Of a DNA stretch of 64,000 bases, positions 24,556 through 32,885 are shown piece by piece (the stretch's first letter is position 1; every line of letters starts with the position of its first letter). The translations under genes were made by a program, and so were the position numbers. A model generated the notes under the pieces. It saw nothing but the letters and a program-made list of their open reading frames with translations. It did no database searches and was not told the origin of the DNA. Origin of the DNA: Lysinibacillus piscis (GTDB lineage Bacteria; Bacillota; Bacilli; Bacillales_A; Planococcaceae); NCBI RefSeq assembly GCF_026012395.1, contig NZ_BRZA01000003.1:62001-126000 (forward strand). Reading direction: 5' to 3'.

Positions 24556-25248
24556 ATGCAAAAAGCAAAAATTATTGTTATTGATGATGAAAAAGAAATT
24601 GCAGATTTAATCTCTTTTCATTTAGAAAAAGAATTTTATGATATCATCACATGCTATGACAGCACAAAAGTATTATCCATCTTACAAAATCAAATGATTG
24701 ATCTTATTATAGTAGATATTATGATGCCTTACATCAATGGCTATGAATTAGTCTCACAAATTCGCAAAAATTTTAATATGCCTATCATTTTTGTGAGTGC
24801 GAAAACTTCAGACTTCGATAAAGTACATGGGCTTGCTATCGGGGCAGATGATTATGTAACAAAGCCATTTACGCCAATCGAGTTAGTAGCTCGTGTCAAT
24901 GCACAGCTACGTCGGTTTAAAACATTAAATACACCTACTTCTGCTACAGTTCCCGTTATACAATACGGTGGATTGGTCATTATACCCGAACAACGTGTGG
25001 TAAAGCTATATGACGAGTTACTTGATTTAACACGTAAAGAATTTGATATTTTATATTTACTAGCTAGCCATCCTAAAAAAGTATTTAGCACAGAAAATAT
25101 TTTTGAAAATGTATGGAAGGAGGCTTATTTTGAAAGTGCAAACACGGTTATGGTACATATTCGTACTTTGCGCAAAAAGCTAAAGGAGGATAAAAAAAAT
25201 CAATTTATTAAAACTGTATGGGGAGTAGGGTATACATTCAATGACTAA
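24556..25248 (+). CDS. OmpR/PhoB-type response regulator, VanR-like
   Basis: A 230-residue response regulator. The receiver has VIDDEKE, the phospho-Asp in LIIVDIMMPY (about residue 54), the Thr/Ser in FVSAKTSD and the Lys in DDYVTKPFTP. The winged-helix output domain contains LDLTRKEFDILYLLASHP, NTVMVHIRTLRKKL and TVWGVGYTF. Its partner histidine kinase overlaps its end by 8 bases, and a VanY-like DD-carboxypeptidase follows. The set resembles VanR-VanS-VanY. Its signal is unknown; a glycopeptide or cell-wall signal is plausible. Confidence 0.82.
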   Translation: MQKAKIIVIDDEKEIADLISFHLEKEFYDIITCYDSTKVLSILQNQMIDLIIVDIMMPYINGYELVSQIRKNFNMPIIFVSAKTSDFDKVHGLAIGADDYVTKPFTPIELVARVNAQLRRFKTLNTPTSATVPVIQYGGLVIIPEQRVVKLYDELLDLTRKEFDILYLLASHPKKVFSTENIFENVWKEAYFESANTVMVHIRTLRKKLKEDKKNQFIKTVWGVGYTFND

Positions 25249-26332
25249 ACGATTCCACAATTTCCGTGTCCAGATGGCCATTTTATTTATTGTTAGCATA
25301 GTTTATTCAGGAGCTATTACAGGTAGTATCTTCTATATCCTCCGCTGGTACTATAGGCAAAATGCTTATTATGGCTCTACCTTAGCTGATTTACGTCAAA
25401 CGATGCGTGCTATTGGTGATATTAATGTTTTTTTAATCGTCTTTATCCCTCTATCTTTTGTGCTATTTATGTTGTTAACGAAAAAATATACAGGCTACTT
25501 TAACACGATTTTTACAGGGATTCGTCATCTTGCAAATGGAGATTTTTCACATAAAATCCATATTCAAAGTCGCAATGAGTTTGGTGAGATTGCTGAACAT
25601 ATTAATATGGCGACCAAAATGCTGCAAGAAGCGATTGAACGTGGGGATTTTTCAGAGACAAGTAAAAATGAGTTAGTGGTCAATTTAGCACATGATTTAC
25701 GAACACCCCTCACCTCGGTCATTGGCTATTTAGATTTACTATTGCAGGACAAAACCTTAACTGAGGAACAAAAAAGACACTTTTTAATGATTGCCTATAC
25801 AAAAGCAGGACGGCTTGAAGGGCTGATTGATACATTATTTGAAGTAGCTAGATTAAACTATGGAATGCTGCCATTAAAATATACAACCTTTGATATTGGA
25901 CATCTGTTATTACAACTCTCAGATGAGCTATATCCCATTATGGAACAGGCTAACCTTACGATTCGTGCTGACATAGAGGATAATTTGACGGTGCAGGCAG
26001 ATGGTGAGCTATTAGCACGTGCCTTTGAAAATTTACTGACCAATGCCTGTCGTTATGGGGCAGATGGACAATATATTGACCTTACTGCCAAAACAGTCAG
26101 TGATACTATTGAAATTCGCATTTGTAATTATGGCAGCACCATCCCAGAGCAAGATTTACCTCATCTATTTGATATGTTTTATACAGCTGATAAATCTCGT
26201 TCTTCCCAGCATAATAGTACAGGCTTAGGCTTATTTATTGTGAAAAATATTATTGAACAACATGAGGGCACGATTTCAGTCACAAGTTCATTGAAAGAAA
26301 CATGTTTTACCACTTATTTAAGAAAGATTTAA
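25241..26332 (+). CDS. Sensor histidine kinase, VanS-like
   Basis: A 363-residue kinase with two N-terminal membrane helices (about residues 13-32 and 65-84) around a short extracellular loop. Then come HAMP (HLANGDFSHKIHIQSRNEFGEIAEH), HisKA with the H-box NLAHDLRTPLTSVIGYLDLL (about 150-170) and HATPase with ENLLTNACRYG (N-box) and HNSTGLGLFIVKNI (G2). The short sensor loop and the downstream VanY-like gene match VanS-type sensors. It is co-transcribed with the response regulator by overlap. Confidence 0.83.
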   Translation: MTKRFHNFRVQMAILFIVSIVYSGAITGSIFYILRWYYRQNAYYGSTLADLRQTMRAIGDINVFLIVFIPLSFVLFMLLTKKYTGYFNTIFTGIRHLANGDFSHKIHIQSRNEFGEIAEHINMATKMLQEAIERGDFSETSKNELVVNLAHDLRTPLTSVIGYLDLLLQDKTLTEEQKRHFLMIAYTKAGRLEGLIDTLFEVARLNYGMLPLKYTTFDIGHLLLQLSDELYPIMEQANLTIRADIEDNLTVQADGELLARAFENLLTNACRYGADGQYIDLTAKTVSDTIEIRICNYGSTIPEQDLPHLFDMFYTADKSRSSQHNSTGLGLFIVKNIIEQHEGTISVTSSLKETCFTTYLRKI

Positions 26333-26393
26333 GAATTTCCCTATAAAGCATTTAAATTCTCCTCTCTATGATTAAAGTAAGGAGGCGAAACAA

Positions 26394-27209
26394 ATGAAAA
26401 AAATAATCACGATTGTAGCCATATGTATAATCGGTGGATGGTTTATTATCGATAATCCATTCAAGCACAATCAGACAAATAATCATATAGCAGCTACATC
26501 TTACAATGAGCAAGTGTATCAAGGTGATTTATTATTAGTCAATCACGATTTCCCAGTAAAAAAAGACTATATTCCAACAGATATCGTCAATGCGTTAGAA
26601 ACGAATACCAACAATTATTACATGGTTTTATATAATGATATTTTAATTTCTGAGTATATTAAGGCACCCTTTGAAGCTTTGATGGAGCAAGCCTATCGTG
26701 ATGGTATCTCTACCTTTTTAGTTAGCAGTGGCTTTCGGAGCTTTGCTGAACAACAGAAATTATACGATGAATATGGCAGTAAAAGTGCGCTGCCAGCTGG
26801 CTATAGTGAGCATAATTTAGGCTTATCTTTAGACATTGGCTCTACACAAGGCCGTATGGAAGATACAGCAGAGGGACAATGGCTTGCCGATAATGTTTGG
26901 CAATATGGCTTCATTATGCGTTACCCTAAAAATAAAACACGTATTACAAACATCAAATATGAGCCTTGGCATATTCGTTATGTAGGTCTCCCGCATAGCC
27001 TACTTATGCGAAAAAAGAATTTAGCACTTGAAGAATACCTTGCATTTTTAAAAACAGAGCAAACAGTTTATGCCTCTGTAAATGGACAAGATTACACAAT
27101 CAAATATTACGAGGGCAACCAATTCTCAGAAGATTTACTGCCTGAAAATCAAGCTTATACTATATCGGGTGATAACCAAAATGGGGTTATTGTGACAATT
27201 GAAACTTAA
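26394..27209 (+). CDS. vanY: VanY-type D-alanyl-D-alanine carboxypeptidase
   Basis: A 271-residue M15B peptidase with an N-terminal membrane anchor (IITIVAICIIGGWFII). The zinc site is visible as SEHNLGLSLDIG (SxHxxGxxxD, about residues 141-152) and EPWHIRYVG (about 193), with SGFRSFAEQQKLYDEYG before it. It removes the terminal D-Ala from peptidoglycan pentapeptides outside the membrane, which lowers vancomycin targets when regulated by VanRS. No vanH, ligase or vanX gene is present, so this looks like an intrinsic wall-remodelling enzyme rather than a full resistance operon. It follows the kinase after 61 bases. Confidence 0.85.
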   Translation: MKKIITIVAICIIGGWFIIDNPFKHNQTNNHIAATSYNEQVYQGDLLLVNHDFPVKKDYIPTDIVNALETNTNNYYMVLYNDILISEYIKAPFEALMEQAYRDGISTFLVSSGFRSFAEQQKLYDEYGSKSALPAGYSEHNLGLSLDIGSTQGRMEDTAEGQWLADNVWQYGFIMRYPKNKTRITNIKYEPWHIRYVGLPHSLLMRKKNLALEEYLAFLKTEQTVYASVNGQDYTIKYYEGNQFSEDLLPENQAYTISGDNQNGVIVTIET

Positions 27210-27221
27210 TATACTAAGCAA

Positions 27222-27251
27222 GGTTGTCAAAAAATTCATCTTTTTGACAGC
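27222..27251 (+). terminator. Terminator after the vanY-like gene
   Basis: Stem GTTGTCAAAAA / TTTTTGACAGC followed by TTTTTTTC. Confidence 0.85.
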
Positions 27252-27337
27252 TTTTTTTCTTAGATTGATTTTACACACGACAAACACAGCACTATCTTAT
27301 ACACTAAAGTAAATAATATAAAAGGAGGGATATCCAG

Positions 27338-29455
27338 TTGAAAGGTTTCTCAATCTTTATTACGAAACATGCAAAGATTGTTGTGGCACTCTGGCTTATT
27401 TTTTTCATTAGTATGGCTATCTTTGCCTTCCAGTTACCCAATAAGCTACAGGGCGATGGCTTTGCCTTTGATGGGGATCATTCATACGTGATGGATGAGC
27501 TAGCATCAACATTCGATCTACCAGCGAACACCATCTTAGTCGTTTTTGATACTGTATCTGAGCCAAAAATACAAGAAACATTAAATCAATTAGAAGATGT
27601 AAAAGAAATTCATTCCATTCAATCACCTTTAGAGGATACTACCTTACAAAAGGGCTCTATTTCTTATGCGATTGTACATATTCAAAACGATGTGGAACAT
27701 ATAACAGAGATTGTAAAAGAGATACGCTCATTAATTGAAGGCGATGGCATACAGCTGACAGGTGGACCTGTTATTTCAGGTGATATTAATACGGCAAGTC
27801 AAAAGGATTTAGCATCTGCTGAGGCAATTGGCTTACCAATCGCTATTCTTGTACTACTTCTAGCATTTGGAACAGTTGTTGCTTCCATCTTACCTATCAT
27901 AATCGGCGTCATCACAGTTGTTACAGCATTTGGTATACTGTCATTGCTAGGCGACCAAGTCAGCCTTTCCATCTTTGTGTTAAATATTGTACCAATGCTT
28001 GGACTTGCTTTAAGTATTGATTTTGCCTTACTATTCATTAATCGTTATCGTGAAGAACGCCATCACACGTCGATTGCACAAGCCATCCAAACGGCCATTC
28101 AAACAGCAGGACGCTCCATTATTTTCTCCGCTGTGTGTGTCATGATTGGCTTAGGAACAATGGTTGTCATTCATGTAGACATTTTTCAAAATATCGCTCT
28201 AGGAGGTACGATTGTTGTATTACTTGCTGTGTTATCGGGGTTAACTTTACTTCCTGCAACCGTAATGCTCCTAGGTGACCGTTTAAACAAATGGCGTCTA
28301 TTACGTGTGAAGTCAGGTGGCATTAGTCGCTGGTATGGCTTTGCAGGATTTGTAATGAAGCATCCTGTGAGTATCATTATTGCGGCATTGTTACTATTGG
28401 GCATTGCCATCATTCCGTTAAAAGACATGGAACTTGCTATCCCACAGGTGGATTCATTACCAACAAGCTATGATGCACGTAAAGCCTATGATAAATTAGA
28501 GGATACCTTTGGCTTAGGTGATACTTCTACATTATATTTATTAGCTGAAAGGAAAGAGGGATGGGAGGATGCAGAGGCAAGAACGTTGATTTATACAATT
28601 CAGGAAAAGCTCATGGCTGATCCACTTGTCACTAATGTATCCACAATCTATACAATGGCGAATATCGTATCACCGCAGGACTTGGAAAATTCGCTTACTA
28701 TACCGCAAGCCGCTGAGCAATTACAACCTATTGTGCAAGCATTTGCTAAAGATACAAAGCTCTTTATACCCATTACATTAGATACGTCAGGCTCGTCTAC
28801 TACTGCACAAAAATTTGCACGCACATGGATGACAAAAAATTTAGGCGTGAAGTTCACACTTGGTGGACAGGCAAAATTCAATCAAGAAATTTTCGATGAG
28901 ATTGCCAATAAAATTGTTTTTGCCATTGTGATTATTTTAGTATCTACCTTCTTTATTTTAATGCTAGCCTTCCGTTCTATCTTAATTCCATTGAAGGCGA
29001 TTGTAATGAACATTATCGGCTTATCTGCTGCATTCGGGATACTCGTCTATATTTTCCAATACGGTCACTTTGGCATTGAAACGAGCTCTATTGCGCTTAT
29101 CATCCCTGTCATTGTCTTTTGCCTTGTATTTGGCTTAAGTATGGACTATGAAGTGTTCCTTATTTCAAGGATACAGGAGGAATATCAAAAGGGTGCAACC
29201 AACACAAAAGCGACAATCGATGGTTTAACATCCACAAGCCGCATTATTACGTCAGCAGCGTTGATTATGATTGTCATTACAGGGGCATTTGCTTTCACAG
29301 ATGTCATGCCTGTTAAGCAAATTGGTGTTGGCATTGCGATTGCTGTTGCCATTGATGCCACAATTATTCGACTCATGCTCGTTCCAAGTTTGATGAAGTT
29401 ATTTGGGGACTGGAATTGGTGGTTGCCGTTTGCTAAAAAGAAAAAAATTCATTGA
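27338..29455 (+). CDS. MMPL/RND-family exporter
   Basis: A 705-residue protein with twelve membrane segments in two homologous halves. Each half has a helix, an extracytoplasmic domain, then a five-helix block. MMPL-type motifs are LGLALSIDFALLFINRYREE (about residues 225-244) and FGLSMDYEVFLISRIQEEY (about 600-620), the latter with the proton-relay Asp. Such proteins export lipids, drugs or lipopeptides using the proton gradient. The start is TTG at 27338 with AAAGGAGGGATATCCAG. It lies behind the vanY terminator and is probably transcribed alone. Substrate unknown. Confidence 0.85.
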   Translation: MKGFSIFITKHAKIVVALWLIFFISMAIFAFQLPNKLQGDGFAFDGDHSYVMDELASTFDLPANTILVVFDTVSEPKIQETLNQLEDVKEIHSIQSPLEDTTLQKGSISYAIVHIQNDVEHITEIVKEIRSLIEGDGIQLTGGPVISGDINTASQKDLASAEAIGLPIAILVLLLAFGTVVASILPIIIGVITVVTAFGILSLLGDQVSLSIFVLNIVPMLGLALSIDFALLFINRYREERHHTSIAQAIQTAIQTAGRSIIFSAVCVMIGLGTMVVIHVDIFQNIALGGTIVVLLAVLSGLTLLPATVMLLGDRLNKWRLLRVKSGGISRWYGFAGFVMKHPVSIIIAALLLLGIAIIPLKDMELAIPQVDSLPTSYDARKAYDKLEDTFGLGDTSTLYLLAERKEGWEDAEARTLIYTIQEKLMADPLVTNVSTIYTMANIVSPQDLENSLTIPQAAEQLQPIVQAFAKDTKLFIPITLDTSGSSTTAQKFARTWMTKNLGVKFTLGGQAKFNQEIFDEIANKIVFAIVIILVSTFFILMLAFRSILIPLKAIVMNIIGLSAAFGILVYIFQYGHFGIETSSIALIIPVIVFCLVFGLSMDYEVFLISRIQEEYQKGATNTKATIDGLTSTSRIITSAALIMIVITGAFAFTDVMPVKQIGVGIAIAVAIDATIIRLMLVPSLMKLFGDWNWWLPFAKKKKIH

Positions 29456-29458
29456 CAA

Positions 29459-29502
29459 AAAAGGTCCCGCCTCCTATCTTACTTTAGGGGGCAGGACCTT
29501 TT
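29459..29502. terminator. Bidirectional terminator between MMPL and mhqD-like genes
   Basis: Stem AAAAGGTCC / GGACCTTTT with inner CCTCC / GGGGG pairing. Runs of A and T flank both sides, serving two convergent genes. Confidence 0.85.
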
Positions 29503-29504
29503 TA

Positions 29505-30116
29505 TTAACTATTAATGCTATCATACCATTCTTTTGCAGCCTGTACCTCTGACATTGTTAGCTGGTGCCCATAGTCAAACCACGCTGTCGTTACCTTCGC
29601 TCCTGCTGCTGTTAATAATGTCTCTAAATCAGTAGACTCCTGTGCTGAACATAACGGATCATTCGTACCAGCACCAATAAAGATAGGTACATCCTGCAAT
29701 ACTGGCAACTCAATGCCACGTCTTGGCACCATCGGATGATGTAAAATAGCTCCTGCTAAAGCATCCTCATAGTGAAATAGTAAACTTGCTGCAATATTCG
29801 CTCCATTGGAATACCCAATCGCTATGACACGTTGACGGTCAAAGCTATATTGCTGTGCCGCTTCTGTTAAAAAATCATTTAATTCCTGTGTACGGTAAAT
29901 TAAATCCTCTATATCAAAAACACCTTCTGCTAGACGGCGGAAAAAGCGTGGCATACCATTTTCTAAAATATTTCCTCGAACACTTAATAGATTAGCTGTA
30001 GCATCAATTTCCTGTGCTAGCCCCACTAAGCTCTGCTCATTGCCACCCGTACCATGTAGTAACAGTAATGTTGGCTTTGTGTCATCTGTACCTTTGTGAA
30101 AAATATGCTGCATCAT
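29505..30116 (-). CDS. mhqD: MhqD-like carboxylesterase/hydrolase
   Basis: A 203-residue alpha/beta hydrolase of the phospholipase/carboxylesterase family. Elements are the oxyanion strand LLLLHGTGGNEQSL, VRGNILENGMPRFFRRLAEG, the nucleophile elbow GYSNGAN (Ser about residue 103), and a late Asp (GTNDPL) and His (DYGHQL). The RGNILENGMPRFF stretch is close to MhqD of B. subtilis, which belongs to the MhqR regulon for quinone and catechol stress. A 26-bp palindrome of the MhqR operator type lies 14 bases upstream of the start. No dioxygenase partner is adjacent. Confidence 0.8.
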   Translation of the reverse strand: MMQHIFHKGTDDTKPTLLLLHGTGGNEQSLVGLAQEIDATANLLSVRGNILENGMPRFFRRLAEGVFDIEDLIYRTQELNDFLTEAAQQYSFDRQRVIAIGYSNGANIAASLLFHYEDALAGAILHHPMVPRRGIELPVLQDVPIFIGAGTNDPLCSAQESTDLETLLTAAGAKVTTAWFDYGHQLTMSEVQAAKEWYDSINS

Positions 30117-30129
30117 AGCCCCTACCTCT

Positions 30130-30155
30130 CAATTATCTTGAATTCAAGATAATTG
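30130..30155 (-). promoter_or_regulatory. MhqR-type operator (perfect 26-bp palindrome)
   Basis: Half-site CAATTATCTTGAA with its exact reverse complement TTCAAGATAATTG. The known MhqR box has the form TATCT-N6-AGATA, which is present here as TATCTTGAATTCAAGATA. It overlaps the stop of the small membrane protein gene. It predicts derepression of the esterase by quinone-like electrophiles. Confidence 0.75.
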
Positions 30156-30324
30156 TAGTATGTGGCGAAACAAAATTCAAGCTTTTCGATTTATTTATTT
30201 CCCAGTTCTCACGATTTGGTTGTTCTTGATGATTTTTATAAAATGTTGTAATCGTAATCACTGCAAATAAACACGCTACGATAAGGCTTACAATTACAAT
30301 AATGACCATTTTCTTACCACTCAT
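30133..30324 (-). CDS. Small membrane protein (63 residues), unknown function
   Basis: A strong ribosome site, TAAGGAGGAGCAATGC, precedes the ATG at 30324. The protein has one hydrophobic helix (VIIVIVSLIVACLFAVITIT, about residues 7-26) and a polar tail. The last eight or so codons and the stop are read from the palindromic operator of the next gene, so the C-terminus overlaps a regulatory site. It starts 13 bases after the gene at 30338-30802 and is probably co-transcribed with it. Not recognized; the reading frame may have drifted into the operator after loss of an earlier stop. Confidence 0.55.
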   Translation of the reverse strand: MSGKKMVIIVIVSLIVACLFAVITITTFYKNHQEQPNRENWEINKSKSLNFVSPHTTIILNSR

Positions 30325-30337
30325 GCATTGCTCCTCC

Positions 30338-30802
30338 TTATTTCTTTAAACGAAATCCTTCTTCTAGCAAATATTCCTTTGCAGCCTCATATGTCCCAAA
30401 GGCTTCCTCCAGATTATCTCCATGATAGATATTCCATGAACGCTGCTCAAATATTAATTGTAACTGTGTACCCTCACGACTTTTCCAATTCTCTACAATC
30501 GGTTCATCCGCCTCATGCTCATCCGATAAATATTGAATCGCATCCTCAATAATCTCACGTAATTGTTGCTCATCATAATCACGAATATTTACTAAGCCTT
30601 TGTCATTTGCCTCTTTTTCATAACGCAATAAATCACCGACAAAAACAAAGCCATTGCCATTCGGATGTAACTTCTCCACCACTATTGTTTTTTCATAAAG
30701 ACTATCTGCATAATGGTAATTTAAACGTTTTAGCGAAACTTCCTTTTTCGTTAATGTTGGAAATGAATCAATAATCGCTTGTTTTTCTTCAAATGTTAGC
30801 AT
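30338..30802 (-). CDS. Conserved-type hypothetical protein (154 residues)
   Basis: A soluble acidic alpha/beta protein with no family that I recognize. It opens MLTFEEKQAIIDSFPTLTKK, has a beta-rich middle (GNGFVFVGDLLRY) and acidic helices with EQQLREIIEDAIQYLSDE. It ends with a WNIYHGDNLEEAFGTYEAAK segment that resembles small basic-rescue domains in length only. AGAAAGGGGC precedes the ATG, immediately after a copy of dispersed repeat family 2. It is followed by the small membrane protein gene. Real coding is supported by codon use and ribosome site; function is unknown. Confidence 0.65.
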   Translation of the reverse strand: MLTFEEKQAIIDSFPTLTKKEVSLKRLNYHYADSLYEKTIVVEKLHPNGNGFVFVGDLLRYEKEANDKGLVNIRDYDEQQLREIIEDAIQYLSDEHEADEPIVENWKSREGTQLQLIFEQRSWNIYHGDNLEEAFGTYEAAKEYLLEEGFRLKK

Positions 30803-30819
30803 TTTACATGCCCCTTTCT

Positions 30820-30946
30820 ATCAATTACGCCCCAACTAACTCTCGTCCAGATTTTTTTCGAGCTCGCTCGAAAAGCTCCTCTTCAAAATCTGTGACATCC
30901 GCCGGGGCTTTTATTTTGGCGCAGCAGGTCTGCACCAAAATAAATT
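30820..30946 (-). repeat. Dispersed repeat family 2, copy B, with adjoining hairpin
   Basis: Minus strand: GCGGATGTCACAGATTTT, CGAGCTCGAAAAAAATCTGG and GGCGTAATTGAT, matching copy A before comQ and copy C at 38985. Just upstream of it (30910-30944) is a strong hairpin, TTTATTTTGGTGCAG against CTGCGCCAAAATAAA. It ends directly before the ribosome site of the 30338-30802 gene. Confidence 0.5.
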
Positions 30947-30983
30947 CTACTCTCTTAGTATAACGCAAAAATAGAACAAGCCA

Positions 30984-31607
30984 CTATAATTGACTTGTCC
31001 TACTCATCATTTTAGCAAAATGAATAACTTGCGCCATATATTGTTCACGATAAGGTACAAAGTGAGCCATTGTGACAGGTCGCATTATTCTAACCCGTCC
31101 ACCTGCTAGGAAATATTCATAGCCCTCGACATTCAGCATCGCCGTTTCGCCCGAAAAGAAGCTCTCTGCCTCATCCAATTTCACTCTCACAATACCTGCT
31201 ACTTCTTCTGATTGTAAATGAAAAGCATCCCAATCATGTTGAAATGGGTAAAAATAGACATGGCAAAATTCATTATCCACCATATTTTCAGATATGATAC
31301 TACAAGATGTCATCCCCATTTTCACAGCAGTTTGTCTATCTACTGAAATGCCAAGCTCTTCTTGTACCTCACGAAATCCTGATTCAGCGGTTTCTTCAGC
31401 TAATAAATGCCCTGCCGCTGTAATATCGAGCAAGCTAGGATAATCCTTCTTCTCCGCACTCCGAAGTTGAAAATAAATATAATCATTATTCACAAGCCAG
31501 CAATGAAATGTTTCATGCCACAGTCCCTTTGTATGTACCTCTGCTCGAGTGGCTGTTCCAATTTGCTCATACTGTTCGTTAAAAACCTTCAAAACTTCAT
31601 GTTCCAT
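30984..31607 (-). CDS. Nudix hydrolase (isopentenyl-diphosphate isomerase-like class)
   Basis: A 207-residue protein with a Nudix box: GHLLAEETAESGFREVQEELGI (near residues 67-88), fitting G-x5-E-x7-REUxEExGU. The N-terminal EVLKVFNEQYEQIGTATRAEVHTKGLWHETFHCWLV is typical of the IPP-isomerase-like Nudix proteins common in Firmicutes, which hydrolyse nucleotide or prenyl diphosphates. It starts 12 bases after the AI-2E family gene and is likely in one operon with it. The substrate cannot be told. Confidence 0.83.
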   Translation of the reverse strand: MEHEVLKVFNEQYEQIGTATRAEVHTKGLWHETFHCWLVNNDYIYFQLRSAEKKDYPSLLDITAAGHLLAEETAESGFREVQEELGISVDRQTAVKMGMTSCSIISENMVDNEFCHVYFYPFQHDWDAFHLQSEEVAGIVRVKLDEAESFFSGETAMLNVEGYEYFLAGGRVRIMRPVTMAHFVPYREQYMAQVIHFAKMMSRTSQL

Positions 31608-31619
31608 TTTATCGTTCCC

Positions 31620-32708
31620 CTACAATGACTTTGTAGCTTTTTGCTTAATGGCATTACGTTCAGCATATAGATTGCCTACAATCACCTTTAAAACTGCATA
31701 GAATGGCACTGCAATGATAATACCAATAAAGCCTGCAATATTACCCGCAGCTAAAATAATCGTAATCACCGTCAATGGGTGGATATCCAAGGATTTCCCC
31801 ATTACATTTGGTGTAATAAAATTACTATCAACTTGCTGTGCTACAAGTGTAATCACTGCTACCCAAATCACCATAATCGGATCCTGAATAAGTGCCATAA
31901 TCACAGCAGGTGTTAGGGCAATCCATGGTCCAATAAATGGAATCATATTCATAAAGAAAGCGAAAATCGCTAATAATAAAGCATACTCTAAACCAATCGC
32001 ATAGTAACCAATAAATATCATCAACGATAATAAAAAGCTAATGAGCAATTGTCCTTGAATATAGCTTCTTAAAACACCATCAATTTCACTCAACGTCTTT
32101 TTTATCCATGCTTGACGTTCCCCACTAAAATATTTATAAATAGAAGGGGCAAATTTCTCATGATCCTTCAACATATAAATAAAGAAGAATGGGATTAAGA
32201 CTGCTAATAGGGAAACAGATACTAAAGATTGGATAAAAGATACGACACCTCTACTTGCTACAATCGCTATATCTTGTACCGAATCTGCCATATTATCAAT
32301 GAATTGCTTTAATTGTGGAGGGAAATTGTCCCTATTTTTCAAGCTTTCTAATACATAATCTGTAGCATCCTGAATACTTGCACTAATCATCGGTGCACTT
32401 TTCACTAAATTATTGATTTGGATAGCGATTGGGTTACCAATAATCCAGCCAAATCCACCAACAATGGCTACCATACCTAAAATAATCGTTAAAATACTAG
32501 CCCATCTTGGAAATTTACGCTTCTCCAAAAATCGTTGTACAGGCTCCGCTATATAGTACAGTACACCACCTAATAATAATGGTATGAAAATAGCCTTCAA
32601 CAAAATTACAAGTGGTGAAAAAATCCATTGTATTTCTACAAAATATTTAATAATGAGTAGTGCTAGTAAAATACCGACACCTACTTGAAACCAAACTTTC
32701 CTTGTCAT
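31620..32708 (-). CDS. AI-2E family transporter (YdbI/YueF-like permease)
   Basis: A 362-residue integral membrane protein with about eight hydrophobic segments and the family marks FLLSLMIFIGYYAIGLEYALLLAIFA, FIPFIGPWI-type PFIGPWIALTPAVIMAL and a DSNFITPNVMGKSLDIHPL loop. Members have been linked to AI-2 export or to ion/solute transport. It precedes the Nudix gene. The ATG at 32708 has AAAAGGAAGTGAAGCGAG before it. A second, distant member (YtvI) lies at 42415. Substrate uncertain. Confidence 0.82.
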   Translation of the reverse strand: MTRKVWFQVGVGILLALLIIKYFVEIQWIFSPLVILLKAIFIPLLLGGVLYYIAEPVQRFLEKRKFPRWASILTIILGMVAIVGGFGWIIGNPIAIQINNLVKSAPMISASIQDATDYVLESLKNRDNFPPQLKQFIDNMADSVQDIAIVASRGVVSFIQSLVSVSLLAVLIPFFFIYMLKDHEKFAPSIYKYFSGERQAWIKKTLSEIDGVLRSYIQGQLLISFLLSLMIFIGYYAIGLEYALLLAIFAFFMNMIPFIGPWIALTPAVIMALIQDPIMVIWVAVITLVAQQVDSNFITPNVMGKSLDIHPLTVITIILAAGNIAGFIGIIIAVPFYAVLKVIVGNLYAERNAIKQKATKSL

Positions 32709-32842
32709 CTCGCTTCACTTCCTTTTACTATCACAGTTACTGAAAATATTACTAATATATAGCACATTGCGCAAGTAGCTTTTGACTCCTCTTATTTGAG
32801 GAGCTATCCGCCACTTTAGTGTTTCTATCCGTCTAAACTAAA

Positions 32843-32880
32843 AAATTCGCACCACTTATATTAACAAGTGATGCGAATTT
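32843..32880 (-). terminator. Terminator of pepF
   Basis: A 15-bp stem AAATTCGCATCACTT / AAGTGGTGCGAATTT with one wobble pair, on the minus strand, followed by TTTAGT. It lies six bases after the stop. Confidence 0.8.
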
Positions 32881-32885
32881 AAATG

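Noticed and set aside
24556-27209. A vancomycin-resistance operon
   Set aside because: Only regulator, kinase and carboxypeptidase types are present; no vanH, D-Ala-D-Lac or D-Ser ligase, or vanX was found nearby.
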